From: an uncultured Rhodospirillales bacterium
Lineage (GTDB): Bacteria; Pseudomonadota; Alphaproteobacteria; Reyranellales; Reyranellaceae
Length of the DNA stretch: 38,050 nucleotides
Direction: 5' to 3'
NCBI GenBank assembly: GCA_902825855.1
Contig: CADECW010000016.1
Span: 6,691-44,740 of the forward strand
Made by a program: the position numbers and the translations under genes. The notes under the pieces are model-generated. The model did no database searches. It saw nothing but the letters and a program-made list of their open reading frames with translations, and was not told the DNA's origin. Positions 25,111-36,363 of the stretch are shown here, piece by piece. Numbering within the stretch: position 1 is the stretch's first letter; every line of letters starts with the position of its first letter.

Positions 25111-26273
25111 TGCTTGCCGGCCTCGCCAGGAGGCTTGAAGGGCACCGGATTGACGACATTGCCCGGCCGGACCCGGATCACGCCGTCGACGACGATGCGG
25201 TCGCCGGCCGCCAGTCCCTTCCGCACGATGTAGCCGCCGGGAAGCTCGCGGTAGATACGGATGTTGCGCGCGCGGGCGACGTTGTCCTTCTCGACCAGGT
25301 AGACGAAAGGCCCGAGCGGCCCCTGCGAGATGGCGATCTTCGGCACCACGATTGCGTTCGGCATGACGATGCCCGTCATCTTCACGCGCACGAACTGGCC
25401 GGGCAGCAGGGCGCCGTCGGTGTTGGGAAAGATGGCGCGCGTCAATATCGTGCCGGTGCGCGCATCGACGGTGCGCGAGCGCGTGTCGACGGTGCCGGTA
25501 TGGGGATAGACCGCGCCGTCGCCGAACTGGAGCTCGACCTTGACGTTCTTGGAGTCGAACAGCTCTTCCGGCGACTTGTCGATCTCCTGAAGCTGGCGCA
25601 GTTCCGAGTCGGTGAACGTGAAGTTGACGTAGGCCGGGTCGAGCTGGGTAATGGTGGTGAGCAGAGTGTCCTGCGACTTGATCAAGCTGCCTTCAGCCGG
25701 CGACACCAGGCTCGTCGGGCCCTTAACCGGGGCCTTCACGGTCGTGAATTCGAGATTGAGCTTGGCCGTCAGCACGTCGGCCTCAGTCGACAGCACCGCC
25801 GCACGCGCCTGGTCGCGCGAAGCGACGGCATCTTCGTAGGCTTTCTGGGTGGCGACCCTTTGTGCCGCCAGGCCCTCCTGGCGCTTGAAATTCTCCTCGG
25901 CCTGAATGAGGGCAGCCTTGGCCTGTGCCGCCTGCGCATTGGCGCGCGCCAGCGCGGCTTCGTAGGTGCGCGGATCGATGCGGAACAGGACCTGGCCGAC
26001 ATCGACGACGGCGCCCTCCTGGAACTCGCGTTTGAGGAGCACACCGCCCACCTGGGCACGGATCTCGACGACGCGGAAGCCCGCGACACGACCGGAGAAG
26101 TCGAGCGGCAGGGGAACGTCGGCCGCGGCAACCTCGACCACGCCGACCTGGGGCGGCGGCGGCGCCGTGGCCGCCGGCGCGGGCTTGGGCCGATTCCACC
26201 AGAAGACCGCGGCAACCGCGATCGCGGCGATGACGGCGACCGCAACGATGCGTCCCGCCCAACGCGCTATCAT
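25107..26273 (-). CDS. RND efflux periplasmic adaptor (membrane fusion protein)
   Basis: The 388-residue adaptor has an N-terminal membrane anchor ([19 protein letters not shown]), then a proline-rich linker. The lipoyl-like half motif [20 protein letters not shown] with [13 protein letters not shown] follows, then a helical hairpin rich in Ala and Gln ([20 protein letters not shown]), the second lipoyl half ([20 protein letters not shown]) and beta-barrel segments. It links the RND pump to an outer-membrane channel. I start at the ATG at 26273, preceded by GGGAAGGG; the open frame upstream begins with TTG and is less likely. It is the first gene of the pump operon, divergent from the NIPSNAP gene across 63 bases. 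Confidence 0.94.
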   Translation of the reverse strand: MIARWAGRIVAVAVIAAIAVAAVFWWNRPKPAPAATAPPPPQVGVVEVAAADVPLPLDFSGRVAGFRVVEIRAQVGGVLLKREFQEGAVVDVGQVLFRIDPRTYEAALARANAQAAQAKAALIQAEENFKRQEGLAAQRVATQKAYEDAVASRDQARAAVLSTEADVLTAKLNLEFTTVKAPVKGPTSLVSPAEGSLIKSQDTLLTTITQLDPAYVNFTFTDSELRQLQEIDKSPEELFDSKNVKVELQFGDGAVYPHTGTVDTRSRTVDARTGTILTRAIFPNTDGALLPGQFVRVKMTGIVMPNAIVVPKIAISQGPLGPFVYLVEKDNVARARNIRIYRELPGGYIVRKGLAAGDRIVVDGVIRVRPGNVVNPVPFKPPGEAGKQ

Positions 26274-26309
26274 AGACTCATTCCCTTCCCTGTCGGCCGG
26301 CTTTAACGT

Positions 26310-26331
26310 CTCCCCTTTCAACCTGGGGGAG
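26310..26331 (+). promoter_or_regulatory. hairpin overlapping the NIPSNAP ribosome binding site
   Basis: CTCCCC at 26310-26315 can pair with GGGGAG at 26326-26331, which is the ribosome binding site of the NIPSNAP gene starting at 26337. The 10-base loop would allow a stable small hairpin masking translation. Seen in sequence only; chance pairing cannot be excluded in GC-rich DNA. Confidence 0.25.
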
Positions 26332-26336
26332 TCGCC

Positions 26337-26663
26337 ATGGCACTATATGAACTCAGAACATACACGCTTTATGTCGGCAAGATGGCCGAAGCCGTCAAAC
26401 TGTACCAGCAGTTCGGCTATCCGGCGTTCCAGAAGGGCGGCCACGACAAGCATCTGATCGGCTATTTCCAGGGCGATACGGGGACCATCAACCAGATCAT
26501 CCATCTGTGGAAATTCGAGGATGACGCCGAACGACGGAAGCACTGGGCCGCCGTGGCAGCCAATGCCGACTTCACCGAAGGCTTTGCTCCCAAGTTCCGG
26601 CCATTGCTCATGACGCAGGAAGTGAAGCTGATGCACGCCGCACCGTGGGGACCTCACCCCTAG
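26337..26663 (+). CDS. NIPSNAP family protein
   Basis: The 108-residue protein matches the NIPSNAP fold, a ferredoxin-like alpha/beta dimer related to antibiotic monooxygenase-type domains. It starts [20 protein letters not shown], then [20 protein letters not shown] with a Tyr-Leu-like core, then [18 protein letters not shown] and a last strand. Bacterial NIPSNAP proteins often sit in operons with catabolic enzymes, but their activity is mostly unknown. A GGGGGAG site supports the ATG. It lies 74 bases before the first RutA paralogue on the same strand, so it may belong to that pathway. A stem-loop in that gap could modulate the ratio. Confidence 0.88.
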   Translation: MALYELRTYTLYVGKMAEAVKLYQQFGYPAFQKGGHDKHLIGYFQGDTGTINQIIHLWKFEDDAERRKHWAAVAANADFTEGFAPKFRPLLMTQEVKLMHAAPWGPHP

Positions 26664-26686
26664 TGCAACCGATGCACGGCTGATGG

Positions 26687-26719
26687 CACGGGGCTTGCTG
26701 CTGTCGAGCGAGCCCCGTG
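26687..26719 (+). promoter_or_regulatory. stem-loop in the leader of the first RutA paralogue
   Basis: CACGGGGCT at 26687-26695 and AGCCCCGTG at 26711-26719 are perfectly complementary over 9 bases. The stem extends to 11 with a G-U and a G-C pair, with a 15-base loop. It sits between the NIPSNAP stop and the AGAGGAG ribosome binding site (26725-26731). It could act as a partial terminator, an mRNA-stabilising hairpin or a regulator site. There is no T-tract directly after it. Confidence 0.45.
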
Positions 26720-26737
26720 TCGTCAGAGGAGTTTTCG

Positions 26738-27820
<1,083 letters not shown>

Positions 27821-27825
27821 CCTCG

Positions 27826-28908
27826 ATGGACATCGGCGTCTTCATCCCGATCGGCAACAACGGCTGGCTGATCTCGACCAGTTCGCCGCAGTACAAGCCG
27901 ACCTTCGAGCTCAACAGGCAGATCGTGCAGCGCGCGGAGCACTACGGCTTCGACTTCGCCCTCTCCATGATCAAGCTGCGCGGCTTCGGCGGGAAGAGCG
28001 AGTTCTGGGACCACAATCTGGAATCGTTCACGCTGATGGCGGGACTGGCCGCCGTCACCGAGCGCATCCAACTCTATGCTTCGGTCGCAGTGCTGACGAT
28101 CCCGCCCGCCATCGTGGCGCGCATGACGTCGACCATCGATTCGATATCGGGCGGGCGCTTCGGCATCAACATCGTCTCCGGCTGGGCCAAGGCGGAGTAC
28201 GAGCAGATGGGCTTGTGGCCGGGCGAGGAGCACTACGACAAGCGCTACGACTACTCGACGGAATACGTCACCATCCTTCGCGAACTCTGGGAGACCGGCA
28301 CGTCGAACTACAAAGGCCAGTACTTCCGGATGGAGGATTGCAAGCTCTCGCCCAGGCCGCAGGCCTATGTGAAGGTCGTGTGCGCGGGGCAAAGTCCGCG
28401 CGGCATCGAGTTCGGCGCGGGTTACGGCGACTACAATTTCGTCGCCGCCAAGGGCATCAACACGCCGACGGCGCACGCGGCGACCAACCTCGCGATGGCC
28501 GAAGCCACCGTCAGGACGGGCCGCGATGTCGGCAACTACGTGCTGTTCATGGTGATCGCCGACGAGACCGACGCGGCGGCCGAGGCCAAGTGGCGGCACT
28601 ACAACGATGGCGCCGACCTCGACGCGATGGGTTGGCTGGCCGGTCAGGCGAACGCCGATGCCAACGCGGCGGCAACGAGCACGGCGCGCCAGATGGCCGC
28701 GCCCACCGGCGCGGTCAACTTCAACATGGGCACCATCGTGGGCTCCTATGCCTCGGTGGCGCGGATGCTCGACGAGGTCGCCACGGTGCCGGCGACCAAA
28801 GGCATCATGCTGGTGTTCGACGATTTTTTGATCGGCCTCGAACAGTTCGGCCAGCGCATTCAGCCCCTGATGAAGAGCCGCGCCGCGAAGCTGAAGCAGG
28901 TGGCTTAG
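27826..28908 (+). CDS. RutA-like FMN monooxygenase, paralogue 2
   Basis: The 360-residue tandem paralogue of the preceding gene has the same length and roughly 60 amino-acid differences by eye. It shares the non-canonical features: Ser86 (LYASVA), [19 protein letters not shown] and the same C-terminal RAAKLKQVA. Differences cluster around residues 130-136, 200-225 and 280-300, regions that in this fold cover the active site, so the two copies may prefer different substrates or form mixed oligomers. The ATG lies 5 bases after the previous stop with only a weak ribosome binding site, so it probably depends on coupling. The open frame that continues upstream is merely the shifted frame of paralogue 1. 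It converges on the amidohydrolase gene. Confidence 0.9.
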   Translation: MDIGVFIPIGNNGWLISTSSPQYKPTFELNRQIVQRAEHYGFDFALSMIKLRGFGGKSEFWDHNLESFTLMAGLAAVTERIQLYASVAVLTIPPAIVARMTSTIDSISGGRFGINIVSGWAKAEYEQMGLWPGEEHYDKRYDYSTEYVTILRELWETGTSNYKGQYFRMEDCKLSPRPQAYVKVVCAGQSPRGIEFGAGYGDYNFVAAKGINTPTAHAATNLAMAEATVRTGRDVGNYVLFMVIADETDAAAEAKWRHYNDGADLDAMGWLAGQANADANAAATSTARQMAAPTGAVNFNMGTIVGSYASVARMLDEVATVPATKGIMLVFDDFLIGLEQFGQRIQPLMKSRAAKLKQVA

Positions 28909-28912
28909 CTCC

Positions 28913-28925
28913 GGCCGAACCGGCC
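28913..28925. terminator. small hairpin between convergent genes
   Basis: GGCCG-AAC-CGGCC at 28913-28925 is a 5-base-pair stem with a 3-base loop in the 41-base gap between RutA paralogue 2 and the convergent amidohydrolase gene. It has no T-tract. It may contribute to termination from either side. Confidence 0.3.
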
Positions 28926-28949
28926 TCCAGACACCGGGCCTGTGCGAGG

Positions 28950-29621
28950 CTAATTCGCCGGCTGGTACTGCTCCATGAAGGCCGCGACCTCGGAAACCGG
29001 CAGGACGTCGGCGTACTTCACCGCCATGTCGTAAAGGTTGGCGAAGTGCGGGCTCTCGTGGCGGTCGGCGACGCATTCCTCAGGCACCACGGTGCGAAAA
29101 CCGCGCGACAGGCTGTCGACCACGGTGGCGCGAACGCAGCCCGAGGTAGAGCCGCCGGTGACGATCACCGTGTCCACCCTGTGCCAAGTGAACAGCGAGC
29201 CGAGGTTGGTCTCGAAGAAGGCCGACGCCATGCGCTTGTTGATGACGATGTCGCCGTCCTTCACCTCACAGCGCTCGTCCAGGCCGGCGCGGCGAGAACC
29301 CTCCTTGATGTTCTGCAGTGAATCGGGCGTGTCGCTGCGTGTGCCCCAGATGCCGCAATCCTCGCCGGTGGGCAGGTAGGCGACATAGGTCCAGACGACC
29401 GGGCAGTCCTTGGCGCGGAACAGGCGGGCCAGGCCGTTCACGTGCTCGATCTGGCGTGGATCCGTCTCATAGGCGGTCGGGAATTCCTCCGGCCGGGTAT
29501 AGGCGTTCTGAAGATCGACATTGACCAGGGCGGGCTTGCGGCCGAAGCCGAAGCGCCGGCGGCTGCGGTCGGCCTTGACGATCTCGTAAAGCTCGCGTGC
29601 CGTCTTGTTCGAGGTTTCCAT
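28950..29621 (-). CDS. isochorismatase-fold cysteine amidohydrolase (N-carbamoylsarcosine amidase-like)
   Basis: The 223-residue hydrolase has the isochorismatase fold, the same superfamily as RutB. The likely catalytic triad is visible: Asp in ALVNVDLQNAY, Lys in DIVINKRMASAFF and Cys in GGSTSGCVRATVVDS. The sequence is closer to N-carbamoylsarcosine amidase-type proteins than to RutB, which has TNVCVEST. Such enzymes cleave carbamoyl or amide C-N bonds. The gene starts 8 bases after the stop of the importer ATPase, so it is the last gene of the transporter operon. With the RutA paralogues ending just beside it, a role in hydrolysing their ring-opened product is an attractive inference. Confidence 0.88.
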   Translation of the reverse strand: METSNKTARELYEIVKADRSRRRFGFGRKPALVNVDLQNAYTRPEEFPTAYETDPRQIEHVNGLARLFRAKDCPVVWTYVAYLPTGEDCGIWGTRSDTPDSLQNIKEGSRRAGLDERCEVKDGDIVINKRMASAFFETNLGSLFTWHRVDTVIVTGGSTSGCVRATVVDSLSRGFRTVVPEECVADRHESPHFANLYDMAVKYADVLPVSEVAAFMEQYQPAN

Positions 29622-29629
29622 GCCCGATC

Positions 29630-30790
<1,161 letters not shown>

Positions 30791-30795
30791 GGCCG

Positions 30796-31632
30796 TTACT
30801 CCGTACGCGCGCCGGCGGCCGCGCGCCGGCGTTGAACAAGGGCGATCGAGCCCAGCGCCACGACAATGACCACGAACGACACGACCGTGGTGACGGCACC
30901 CACGGCATAGAGCGTCGGCGAAGTGACGTTGGTGGTCATCGCCCAGATCTCGAGCGGCAGGGTGTTCCTGGCGCCGGCGGCCAGCGCCGTGCGCGCGATC
31001 TCGTCGTAGGACAGGGTGAAGCCGAACAGCGCGACGCCGATGATGCCGGGCAGCAGGATCGGCAGCGTCACCTCCTTGACCTTCTGCCAGTTGGTGGCGC
31101 CGAGATCGATCGCCGCCTCCTCGTAGGCGCGATTGAAGCGGCCCAGCACGGCGAACATGATCAGGAGCCCGAATGGCAGCGTCCAGGTGAGCTGGGCGCC
31201 GAGCCCGGTCGTGTACCATTCCGTCGGCAGCCCCAGCAGCCGGAAGGTCAGCGCGATACCGAGGCCGACGAAAAGCCCGGGCATGATGAGGCTGGCGATC
31301 GCGAGATAGAAGGCGAAGGCCGAGCCGCGGAAGCGGCGGCGAAATGCCAGGCCCGCCAGCACCGCCAGCACGACCGTGACCACGGCTACGATCGCCGCCA
31401 GGCCGAGCGAGCGCACGAACGAGCCCGCGATATCGCCGACGCGCGTCTGCGAGACCAGCGCCTGGAACCAGTGCAGCGACACGCCGTTCAGCGGGAAGGT
31501 CATGCCGCCGTTGGGGCCCTGAAACGACAGGATGTAGATCACGATCATCGGGCCGTAGAGGAACAGCACGAAAAGCGTGAAGAAGGCGGCGAAGGCGTAG
31601 AAGGTCCAGGGCCGGGTGTCGTCGCCGTGCAT
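30796..31632 (-). CDS. spermidine/putrescine-type ABC transporter permease (PotC-like)
   Basis: The 278-residue inner-membrane permease has six predicted spans. It starts with a cytoplasmic DTRPWTF, then AFFTLFVLFLYGPMIVIYIL, the PotC-like LSFQGPNGGMTFPLNGVSLHWF periplasmic region split by a helix, and the EAA loop YEEAAIDLGATNWQKVKEVT that docks the ATPase. GIALTFRLLGLP and VALFGFTLSYDEIARTAL are also typical. GGGATAGGG precedes the ATG. It lies 4 bases after the PotB-like permease stop. Confidence 0.92.
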   Translation of the reverse strand: MHGDDTRPWTFYAFAAFFTLFVLFLYGPMIVIYILSFQGPNGGMTFPLNGVSLHWFQALVSQTRVGDIAGSFVRSLGLAAIVAVVTVVLAVLAGLAFRRRFRGSAFAFYLAIASLIMPGLFVGLGIALTFRLLGLPTEWYTTGLGAQLTWTLPFGLLIMFAVLGRFNRAYEEAAIDLGATNWQKVKEVTLPILLPGIIGVALFGFTLSYDEIARTALAAGARNTLPLEIWAMTTNVTSPTLYAVGAVTTVVSFVVIVVALGSIALVQRRRAAAGARTE

Positions 31633-31636
31633 GGCC

Positions 31637-32560
31637 CTATCCCGCCAGTTCCTTGCGCACGTCGACGACGCGCAGGATGCCCGCCACCATGAGAGTGACG
31701 ATGATCACCATGATGACGGCGCTGGCCGCTGCCGGTGGATATTGAAGCGCCGCGACCTCGTTCTGCAATGCCGACACGACCGAGGCGCTCTGCCCGCCGC
31801 TCATGGTACGCACGACGAAGGAATCGCCCATCACTAGGGTGACGACGAAGATCGAACCCAGCGCAATGCCGGTACGCGACAGCGGCCACACGACCTCGGC
31901 GACGACGCGGAAGCGGCCGGCCCCGGCATCGCGCGCCGCCTCGAGCAGGCTCTTGTCGATGCGCGCCATGGAATTGAAGATCGGCACCACCATGAACAGC
32001 GTGAAGAGGTGCACGTAGGCCACGATCACCGCGAAGTCGGAAAACAGCAGGAATTCCAGCGGCTGGCTGGTGACGCCGGCGCCCTGCAGGGCCTGGTTGA
32101 AGATGCCGTTGCGGCCGAGGAACGGGATCCACGAGATCATGCGGATGATGTTCGAGGTCAGGAACGGCACTGTGCAGACCAGGAACAAGCCGATCTGCCA
32201 GAGCAGGCCGCGCACGTGGAAGACCAGGAAATAGGCAATGTTGAAGCCCAGCACCAACGTCACGGCCCACACGATCGCGGCGAACTTGAGCGAGCTCGCA
32301 TAGAGGCGAAGCGTCACCTCCGAGCGGAAGAGGTCGATGTAGTTGTCGAAGATGAAGGCCGGGATGATCTCGGTCCGGCTGAAGTCGAAGAAGCTCACGG
32401 CCAGCACGACCACCATGGGCAGACCGAAGAACAGCAGGAGGACGGCAACCAGCGGCGCCACCTGGAACCACGAGGCGCGCTCCCCGCTGTTGTCATCCGC
32501 CACTGCGCGAGCAGACGGTGACGCCATGAGGTCATCGGCGGCCTGGTCTATGCTGGCCAT
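31637..32560 (-). CDS. spermidine/putrescine-type ABC transporter permease (PotB-like)
   Basis: The 307-residue permease has a polar N-terminus of about 30 residues, then spans including VAPLVAVLLLFFGLPMVVVL and AIVWAVTLVLGFNIAYFLVF. IRMISWIPFLGRNGIFNQAL follows, as usual in PotB-type proteins, with the EAA loop LEAARDAGAGRFRVVAEVVW and IFVVTLVMGDSFVVRTMSGG. It pairs with the PotC-like subunit. No clear ribosome binding site precedes the ATG, and a second ATG 11 codons in (32527) is an alternative start. The gene lies 16 bases after the binding-protein stop. Confidence 0.92.
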   Translation of the reverse strand: MASIDQAADDLMASPSARAVADDNSGERASWFQVAPLVAVLLLFFGLPMVVVLAVSFFDFSRTEIIPAFIFDNYIDLFRSEVTLRLYASSLKFAAIVWAVTLVLGFNIAYFLVFHVRGLLWQIGLFLVCTVPFLTSNIIRMISWIPFLGRNGIFNQALQGAGVTSQPLEFLLFSDFAVIVAYVHLFTLFMVVPIFNSMARIDKSLLEAARDAGAGRFRVVAEVVWPLSRTGIALGSIFVVTLVMGDSFVVRTMSGGQSASVVSALQNEVAALQYPPAAASAVIMVIIVTLMVAGILRVVDVRKELAG

Positions 32561-32576
32561 ATCGGCACGATGATGT

Positions 32577-33881
32577 TCAGGACGAGACGAATTCGTTCCA
32601 GCGCCGCGTCAGATAGCGGTCCTCGTCCATCACGGTGTTCCAGCAGGCGATGTTGCCCATGCGGTCCCAGATGGCGCCGCCGTCGCGCGTGCTGCCTTTC
32701 TTCTCCATCAGGGTGCCGTAGGGATCCTTGATGTCGACCGCGGCAGGCTTGCCGTCGTACCAGTAGTCCCATTCCTCTGGCGTCAGGAACTTCTTGGCCG
32801 TCGAGGGCACCGCCGAGTAGTAGCCCTGCTTGGCGATGAAGCCGCCCTGCCAGCCCGAATTGAACCAGTTCATGTACTCGTAGGCACAATCGAGCTTCAG
32901 CCCGCTGAGATGGGCCATCGGCGCCAGGCCGACGAACCAGCCGCGATAGCCCTCCTTCAAGGGCACGTAGTAGCAGTCGATGCTGCGCGAGCGCACGGCG
33001 GTGACGGCCGGCGACCACATCGACTGGATCACCACCTCGCCCGACGCCATCAGATTCACCGACTGGTCGAAGGTGCTCCAGAAGGAGCGGAAATGGCCGC
33101 CCTTCTTGAGTTCGATCATGATCTTGATGGTCTTGTCGATCTCGTCCTTGGTCATGTTGCCCTTGTCGGCGTACTTGAAGTCGCCGCGGGCCTCGAGCGC
33201 CATGGCGACGTCCATGACTCCGACCGGCGCGTAGTCGACCAGCGCCGTCTTGCCCTTGTATTTCGGATCGAGCAGATCCTTCCAGCTCATGACCTTGTCG
33301 CGACCGCCGACCAGGTCCGGCCGGATGCCGAGCGTGTCGGCATTGTAGATCGTCGGGATCATGGTCAGGAACTCGGTCGGCTTGCCGGCAAGCTTCTTCG
33401 CGTCCTTGTCGGCGTAGAACATGGCCTCGATCGGTGCCAGCCCCTGCGTCGAGGCCATCTGCCCGCTGGGATACGCGCCCTTGGTGAAGAGCGGCACCGT
33501 CTCGCCCCACAGCTTGTACTTGGCCACTGGAATCGGTGCGACCGCGCCCTTGCCCAGCAGGTAGGGCAGCTTGGTGCTGTCGATGTTGTTGATGTCGATG
33601 GTCTGTGGCTGCGTCAGCGAACGGTTGAGCTGCACGTCGTCGGTGATCGCCTGCATGACGATCTTGAAACCGAGGTCCTTGCTGGCCTGGTCGCCGATCT
33701 CCTTGATCGCGGCGTACGAACCGCCGGCATGAACCAGCGTGATGTCCTTGGTACTCTGCGCCCACACCGTGGGAAATCCGCCGATGCCTTGCGCGGCGAC
33801 AACGGCGCCGCCGGCAGCGGCGCCCTTGAGCAGTGTTCGGCGGTTGAGCTTGCGGTTGGTTTCAGAAGATCTGCGCGTCAT
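32577..33881 (-). CDS. spermidine/putrescine-type ABC substrate-binding protein (PotD-like)
   Basis: The 434-residue binding protein of extracellular family 1 starts with a twin-arginine signal (NRRTLLKGAAAGGAVVAAQG) with cleavage likely after VWAQ. The mature part has the type II binding protein pattern: ITLVHAGGSYAAIKEIGDQA, then IYNADTLGIRPDLVGGRDKV, WKDLLDPKYKGKTALVDYAP, VQ-like MWSPAVTAVRS, and AYEYMNWFNSGWQGGF. The ligand is unknown. It is the first gene of the minus-strand operon; GAGAGGTG precedes the ATG. The promoter must lie in the 205-base region shared with rutA, which links this importer to pyrimidine-type metabolism by position. Confidence 0.92.
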   Translation of the reverse strand: MTRRSSETNRKLNRRTLLKGAAAGGAVVAAQGIGGFPTVWAQSTKDITLVHAGGSYAAIKEIGDQASKDLGFKIVMQAITDDVQLNRSLTQPQTIDINNIDSTKLPYLLGKGAVAPIPVAKYKLWGETVPLFTKGAYPSGQMASTQGLAPIEAMFYADKDAKKLAGKPTEFLTMIPTIYNADTLGIRPDLVGGRDKVMSWKDLLDPKYKGKTALVDYAPVGVMDVAMALEARGDFKYADKGNMTKDEIDKTIKIMIELKKGGHFRSFWSTFDQSVNLMASGEVVIQSMWSPAVTAVRSRSIDCYYVPLKEGYRGWFVGLAPMAHLSGLKLDCAYEYMNWFNSGWQGGFIAKQGYYSAVPSTAKKFLTPEEWDYWYDGKPAAVDIKDPYGTLMEKKGSTRDGGAIWDRMGNIACWNTVMDEDRYLTRRWNEFVSS

Positions 33882-33920
33882 CTGTCACCTCTCTCAACAC
33901 CAGTCACACGACGGGTCGCG

Positions 33921-33930
33921 GAAATATTTC
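33921..33930. promoter_or_regulatory. AT-rich palindrome upstream of the importer operon
   Basis: GAAATATTTC at 33921-33930 is a perfect 10-base palindrome and one of the most AT-rich spots in the window. It lies 40 bases upstream of the binding-protein start within the divergent region shared with rutA. It may be an operator or overlap the minus-strand promoter. No consensus for a named regulator is recognised. Confidence 0.35.
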
Positions 33931-33985
33931 GCAAGAAACATGCCACGCATTTTCCCAGGCGATGACGAGGCAAGCGCGATCACGT

Positions 33986-34038
33986 TGATCCAAAGTTGAG
34001 CGAACCGGCGGCACACCTGATCCAGCTTTGAGCAACGG
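33986..34038. promoter_or_regulatory. pair of imperfect direct repeats upstream of rutA
   Basis: TGATCCAAAGTTGAGCGAAC at 33986-34005 and TGATCCAGCTTTGAGCAACG at 34018-34037 share most positions and continue into CGG/GG. The copies start 32 bases apart, close to three DNA turns, and lie 50-100 bases before the rutA start. This spacing suits two dimers of one regulator binding the same face of DNA. They do not match the RutR palindrome (TTGACCA-N2-TGGTCAA). The regulator itself is not encoded in the window. Confidence 0.5.
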
Positions 34039-34086
34039 TCCGGGAATTGCACGCTCGTCCGGAGGTTTCACAGAAGGACGACGCAC

Positions 34087-35178
34087 ATGGAAATCGGCGT
34101 CTTCATTCCGATCGGCAGCAACGGCTGGCTGATCTCGACGACATCGCCGCAATACAAGCCGAGCTTCGAGCTCAACAAGCAGACGACGCTCAATGCCGAG
34201 CGCTACGGCCTGGACTTCGTGCTGTCGATGATCAAATTGCGTGGCTTCGGCGGAAAGAGCGAGTTCTGGGATCACAACCTCGACTCTTTCACCCTGATGG
34301 CAGGATTGGCGGCCGTGACCACGCGCATCCGGCTCTACGCCACGGTGCCTACGCTCGCCGTGCCGCCGGCGATCGCCGCCCGCATGTCCTCGACCATCGA
34401 TTCGATCTCCGGGGGACGTTTCGGCCTCAACGTCATCACCGGCTGGCAGAGACCGGAATATTCCCAGATGGGCTTGTGGCCGGGCGACGCCTATTTCGGC
34501 CATCGCTATCGCTATGCTGCGGAATACGTGCAGATCCTGCGCGACCTCTGGGAAACCGGCGTGTCGGACCGCAAGGGCGAGTTCTTCACCATGGACGACT
34601 GCCGGCTCAGCCCGCGGCCCCAAGCCGACATGAAGATCATCTGCGCCGGCCAGAGCGACTCCGGACTGGAGTTCACGGCCAAGCACGCCGACTACAATTT
34701 CTGCTTCGCCAAGGGCATCAACACGCCGACCGCCTGCGCCGACACAGTCGAGCGCATGCAGTCCTACGCCGCGCAGACCGGCCGCAAGGTCGCCTCGTAT
34801 GCCCTGACGATGGTGATCACCGGCGAGACGGACGCCGAGGCCGAAGCCAAGTGGGAGCTCTACAAGGAGGGCGCCGATCTCGAGGCCCTGGCCTGGCTGG
34901 TCGAGCAGGCCACGGCCGACAAGAACCCGACCGGCGACAGCAACGTGCGTCACGCCATCGATCCCAGGTCGATGGTCAACATCAACATTGGCCTTATGCT
35001 CGGCTCATATGCCAAGGTGGCTAGGCTGCTGGACGAGATGGCAACCGTTCCCGGCCTCGCCGGTGCGTTGCTGACCTTCGACGAGTTCGTGACCGGCACC
35101 CAGGTGTTCGGCGAGCGCATCCAGCCACTGATGCAGTGCCGCCGCCACGTCGCGGCTTCAACGAGAGCCGCCGCATGA
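34087..35178 (+). CDS. rutA: pyrimidine monooxygenase RutA
   Basis: The 363-residue FMN-dependent monooxygenase opens the uracil ring to ureidoacrylate (peracid route) using reduced FMN and O2. It keeps the features of E. coli RutA that the two paralogues have lost: Thr86 (LYATVPTL), Asn115, [51 protein letters not shown] and a C-terminus in [12 protein letters not shown]. It starts [17 protein letters not shown] with AAGGA about ten bases upstream. It heads a rutA-rutB-rutC-rutD run. Two direct repeats upstream may control it. The flavin reductase RutF that should supply FMNH2 is not in the window and may lie beyond the right edge. Confidence 0.94.
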   Translation: MEIGVFIPIGSNGWLISTTSPQYKPSFELNKQTTLNAERYGLDFVLSMIKLRGFGGKSEFWDHNLDSFTLMAGLAAVTTRIRLYATVPTLAVPPAIAARMSSTIDSISGGRFGLNVITGWQRPEYSQMGLWPGDAYFGHRYRYAAEYVQILRDLWETGVSDRKGEFFTMDDCRLSPRPQADMKIICAGQSDSGLEFTAKHADYNFCFAKGINTPTACADTVERMQSYAAQTGRKVASYALTMVITGETDAEAEAKWELYKEGADLEALAWLVEQATADKNPTGDSNVRHAIDPRSMVNINIGLMLGSYAKVARLLDEMATVPGLAGALLTFDEFVTGTQVFGERIQPLMQCRRHVAASTRAAA

Positions 35179-35230
35179 ACGAGAACTGCCCGAGGCCGCG
35201 ACCCGCCAACCTTCCCGCAATGGTCAACGA

Positions 35231-35977
35231 ATGACCCAGCCCGTCAGCTACTTCCCGGTCCAAGACCCCGCCGCGCGTTACCTGCCGGCGCGCCCCGAGC
35301 CGATCATGATCCGCCCGGCCGAGACCGCGCTGATAATCGTCGACATGCAGAACGCCTATGCATCGCCCGGCGGCTATCTCGACCACGCCGGCTTCGATAT
35401 CGCCGGCGCCCAGCCGGTCATCGCGAAAATCTCCGAGGCCGCGGCGGCGGCGCGGGCCGCCGGCATGCCGGTGGTCTTCTTTCAGAACGGCTGGGATCCC
35501 GACTATGTCGAGGCGGGCGGCCCGGGCTCGCCCAACTGGCACAAATCCAACGCCTTCAAGACCATGCGCAGGAAGCCCGAGCTCTACGGCAAGCTTCTGG
35601 CCAAGGGAGGCTGGGACTATGAGCTGGTGGCGGCGCTGCCGCCGCAAAAGGGCGACATCGTCGTCGGCAAGCCGCGCTACAGCGCCTTCTTCAACACCCA
35701 GCTCGACAGCATCCTGCGCGCGCGTGGCATCCGCTCGCTGATCTTCACCGGCATCGCCACCAACGTCTGCGTCGAGTCCACGCTGCGCGACAGCTTCTTC
35801 CTGGAATATTTCAGCGTGGTGCTGCACGACGCCACCCATCACGCCGGGCCCGCCTTCATCCAGGAAGCCTCGCTCTATAACATCGAGAAGTTCTTCGGCT
35901 GGGTGTCCTCGGTCGAGGAGTTCCGCAACGCCCTGCAGGCCAACATCAACCCGATGCTGACCAAGGAAGAGACCTGA
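35231..35977 (+). CDS. rutB: ureidoacrylate amidohydrolase RutB
   Basis: The 248-residue isochorismatase-fold cysteine hydrolase cleaves ureidoacrylate to aminoacrylate and carbamate. The catalytic triad positions are seen in [19 protein letters not shown] (Asp), [16 protein letters not shown] (Lys) and [17 protein letters not shown] (Cys). The region [20 protein letters not shown] is specific to RutB proteins. The gap from rutA is 52 bases and holds no strong ribosome binding site except a weak GGTC stretch. The stop overlaps the rutC start by one base (TGATG). It is distinct from the isochorismatase-fold gene at 28950. Confidence 0.95.
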   Translation: MTQPVSYFPVQDPAARYLPARPEPIMIRPAETALIIVDMQNAYASPGGYLDHAGFDIAGAQPVIAKISEAAAAARAAGMPVVFFQNGWDPDYVEAGGPGSPNWHKSNAFKTMRRKPELYGKLLAKGGWDYELVAALPPQKGDIVVGKPRYSAFFNTQLDSILRARGIRSLIFTGIATNVCVESTLRDSFFLEYFSVVLHDATHHAGPAFIQEASLYNIEKFFGWVSSVEEFRNALQANINPMLTKEET

Positions 35978-36363
35978 TGCCCATGAAAGCCATCTTCCCT
36001 CCCGGCGCCGGCAAGACGCTGGCGCCCTACTCGCCCGGCGCGATGGCCGATGGCGTCGTCTATGTCGCCGGCACGCTGGCGCTCGACAAGGACACCAACG
36101 TCGTCCATGTCGGCGACGCCGCCAAGCAGACCGAGCACGTATTGGAGCAGATCAAGTCGGTGATAGAGACGGCCGGCGGCACCATGGCCGACGTCACCTT
36201 CAACCAGATCTTCATCACCGATTGGGCCAACTACGGCGCCGTCAACGGCGTCTACGCCAAGTACTTCCCCGGCGACAAGCCGGCGCGCTACTGCATCCAG
36301 TGCGGCCTGGTGAAGAAGGAAGCCTTGGTCGAGATCGCCACGATCGCCCATATCGGCAAGTGA
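35977..36363 (+). CDS. rutC: RutC, RidA-family aminoacrylate deaminase
   Basis: The 128-residue member of the RidA/YjgF family is believed to speed hydrolysis of aminoacrylate, the product of RutB, to malonic semialdehyde and ammonia. Family marks are [20 protein letters not shown] at the start, [40 protein letters not shown], and near the end [18 protein letters not shown] with the conserved Arg. The start overlaps the rutB stop; an ATG two codons in (35983) is possible. The end overlaps the rutD start (GTGA). Confidence 0.95.
   Translation: MPMKAIFPPGAGKTLAPYSPGAMADGVVYVAGTLALDKDTNVVHVGDAAKQTEHVLEQIKSVIETAGGTMADVTFNQIFITDWANYGAVNGVYAKYFPGDKPARYCIQCGLVKKEALVEIATIAHIGK

Noticed and set aside
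22759..25233. An 824-codon plus-strand frame opposite the RND gene
   Set aside because: Its translation is rich in Arg, His, Asp and Gly without any fold signature, and it lies entirely opposite a textbook RND permease. It is a shadow frame.
35221..35228. TGGTCAAC as a RutR half-site before rutB
   Set aside because: Only one half of the RutR palindrome is present and it sits inside the operon, not at its promoter; chance is more likely.
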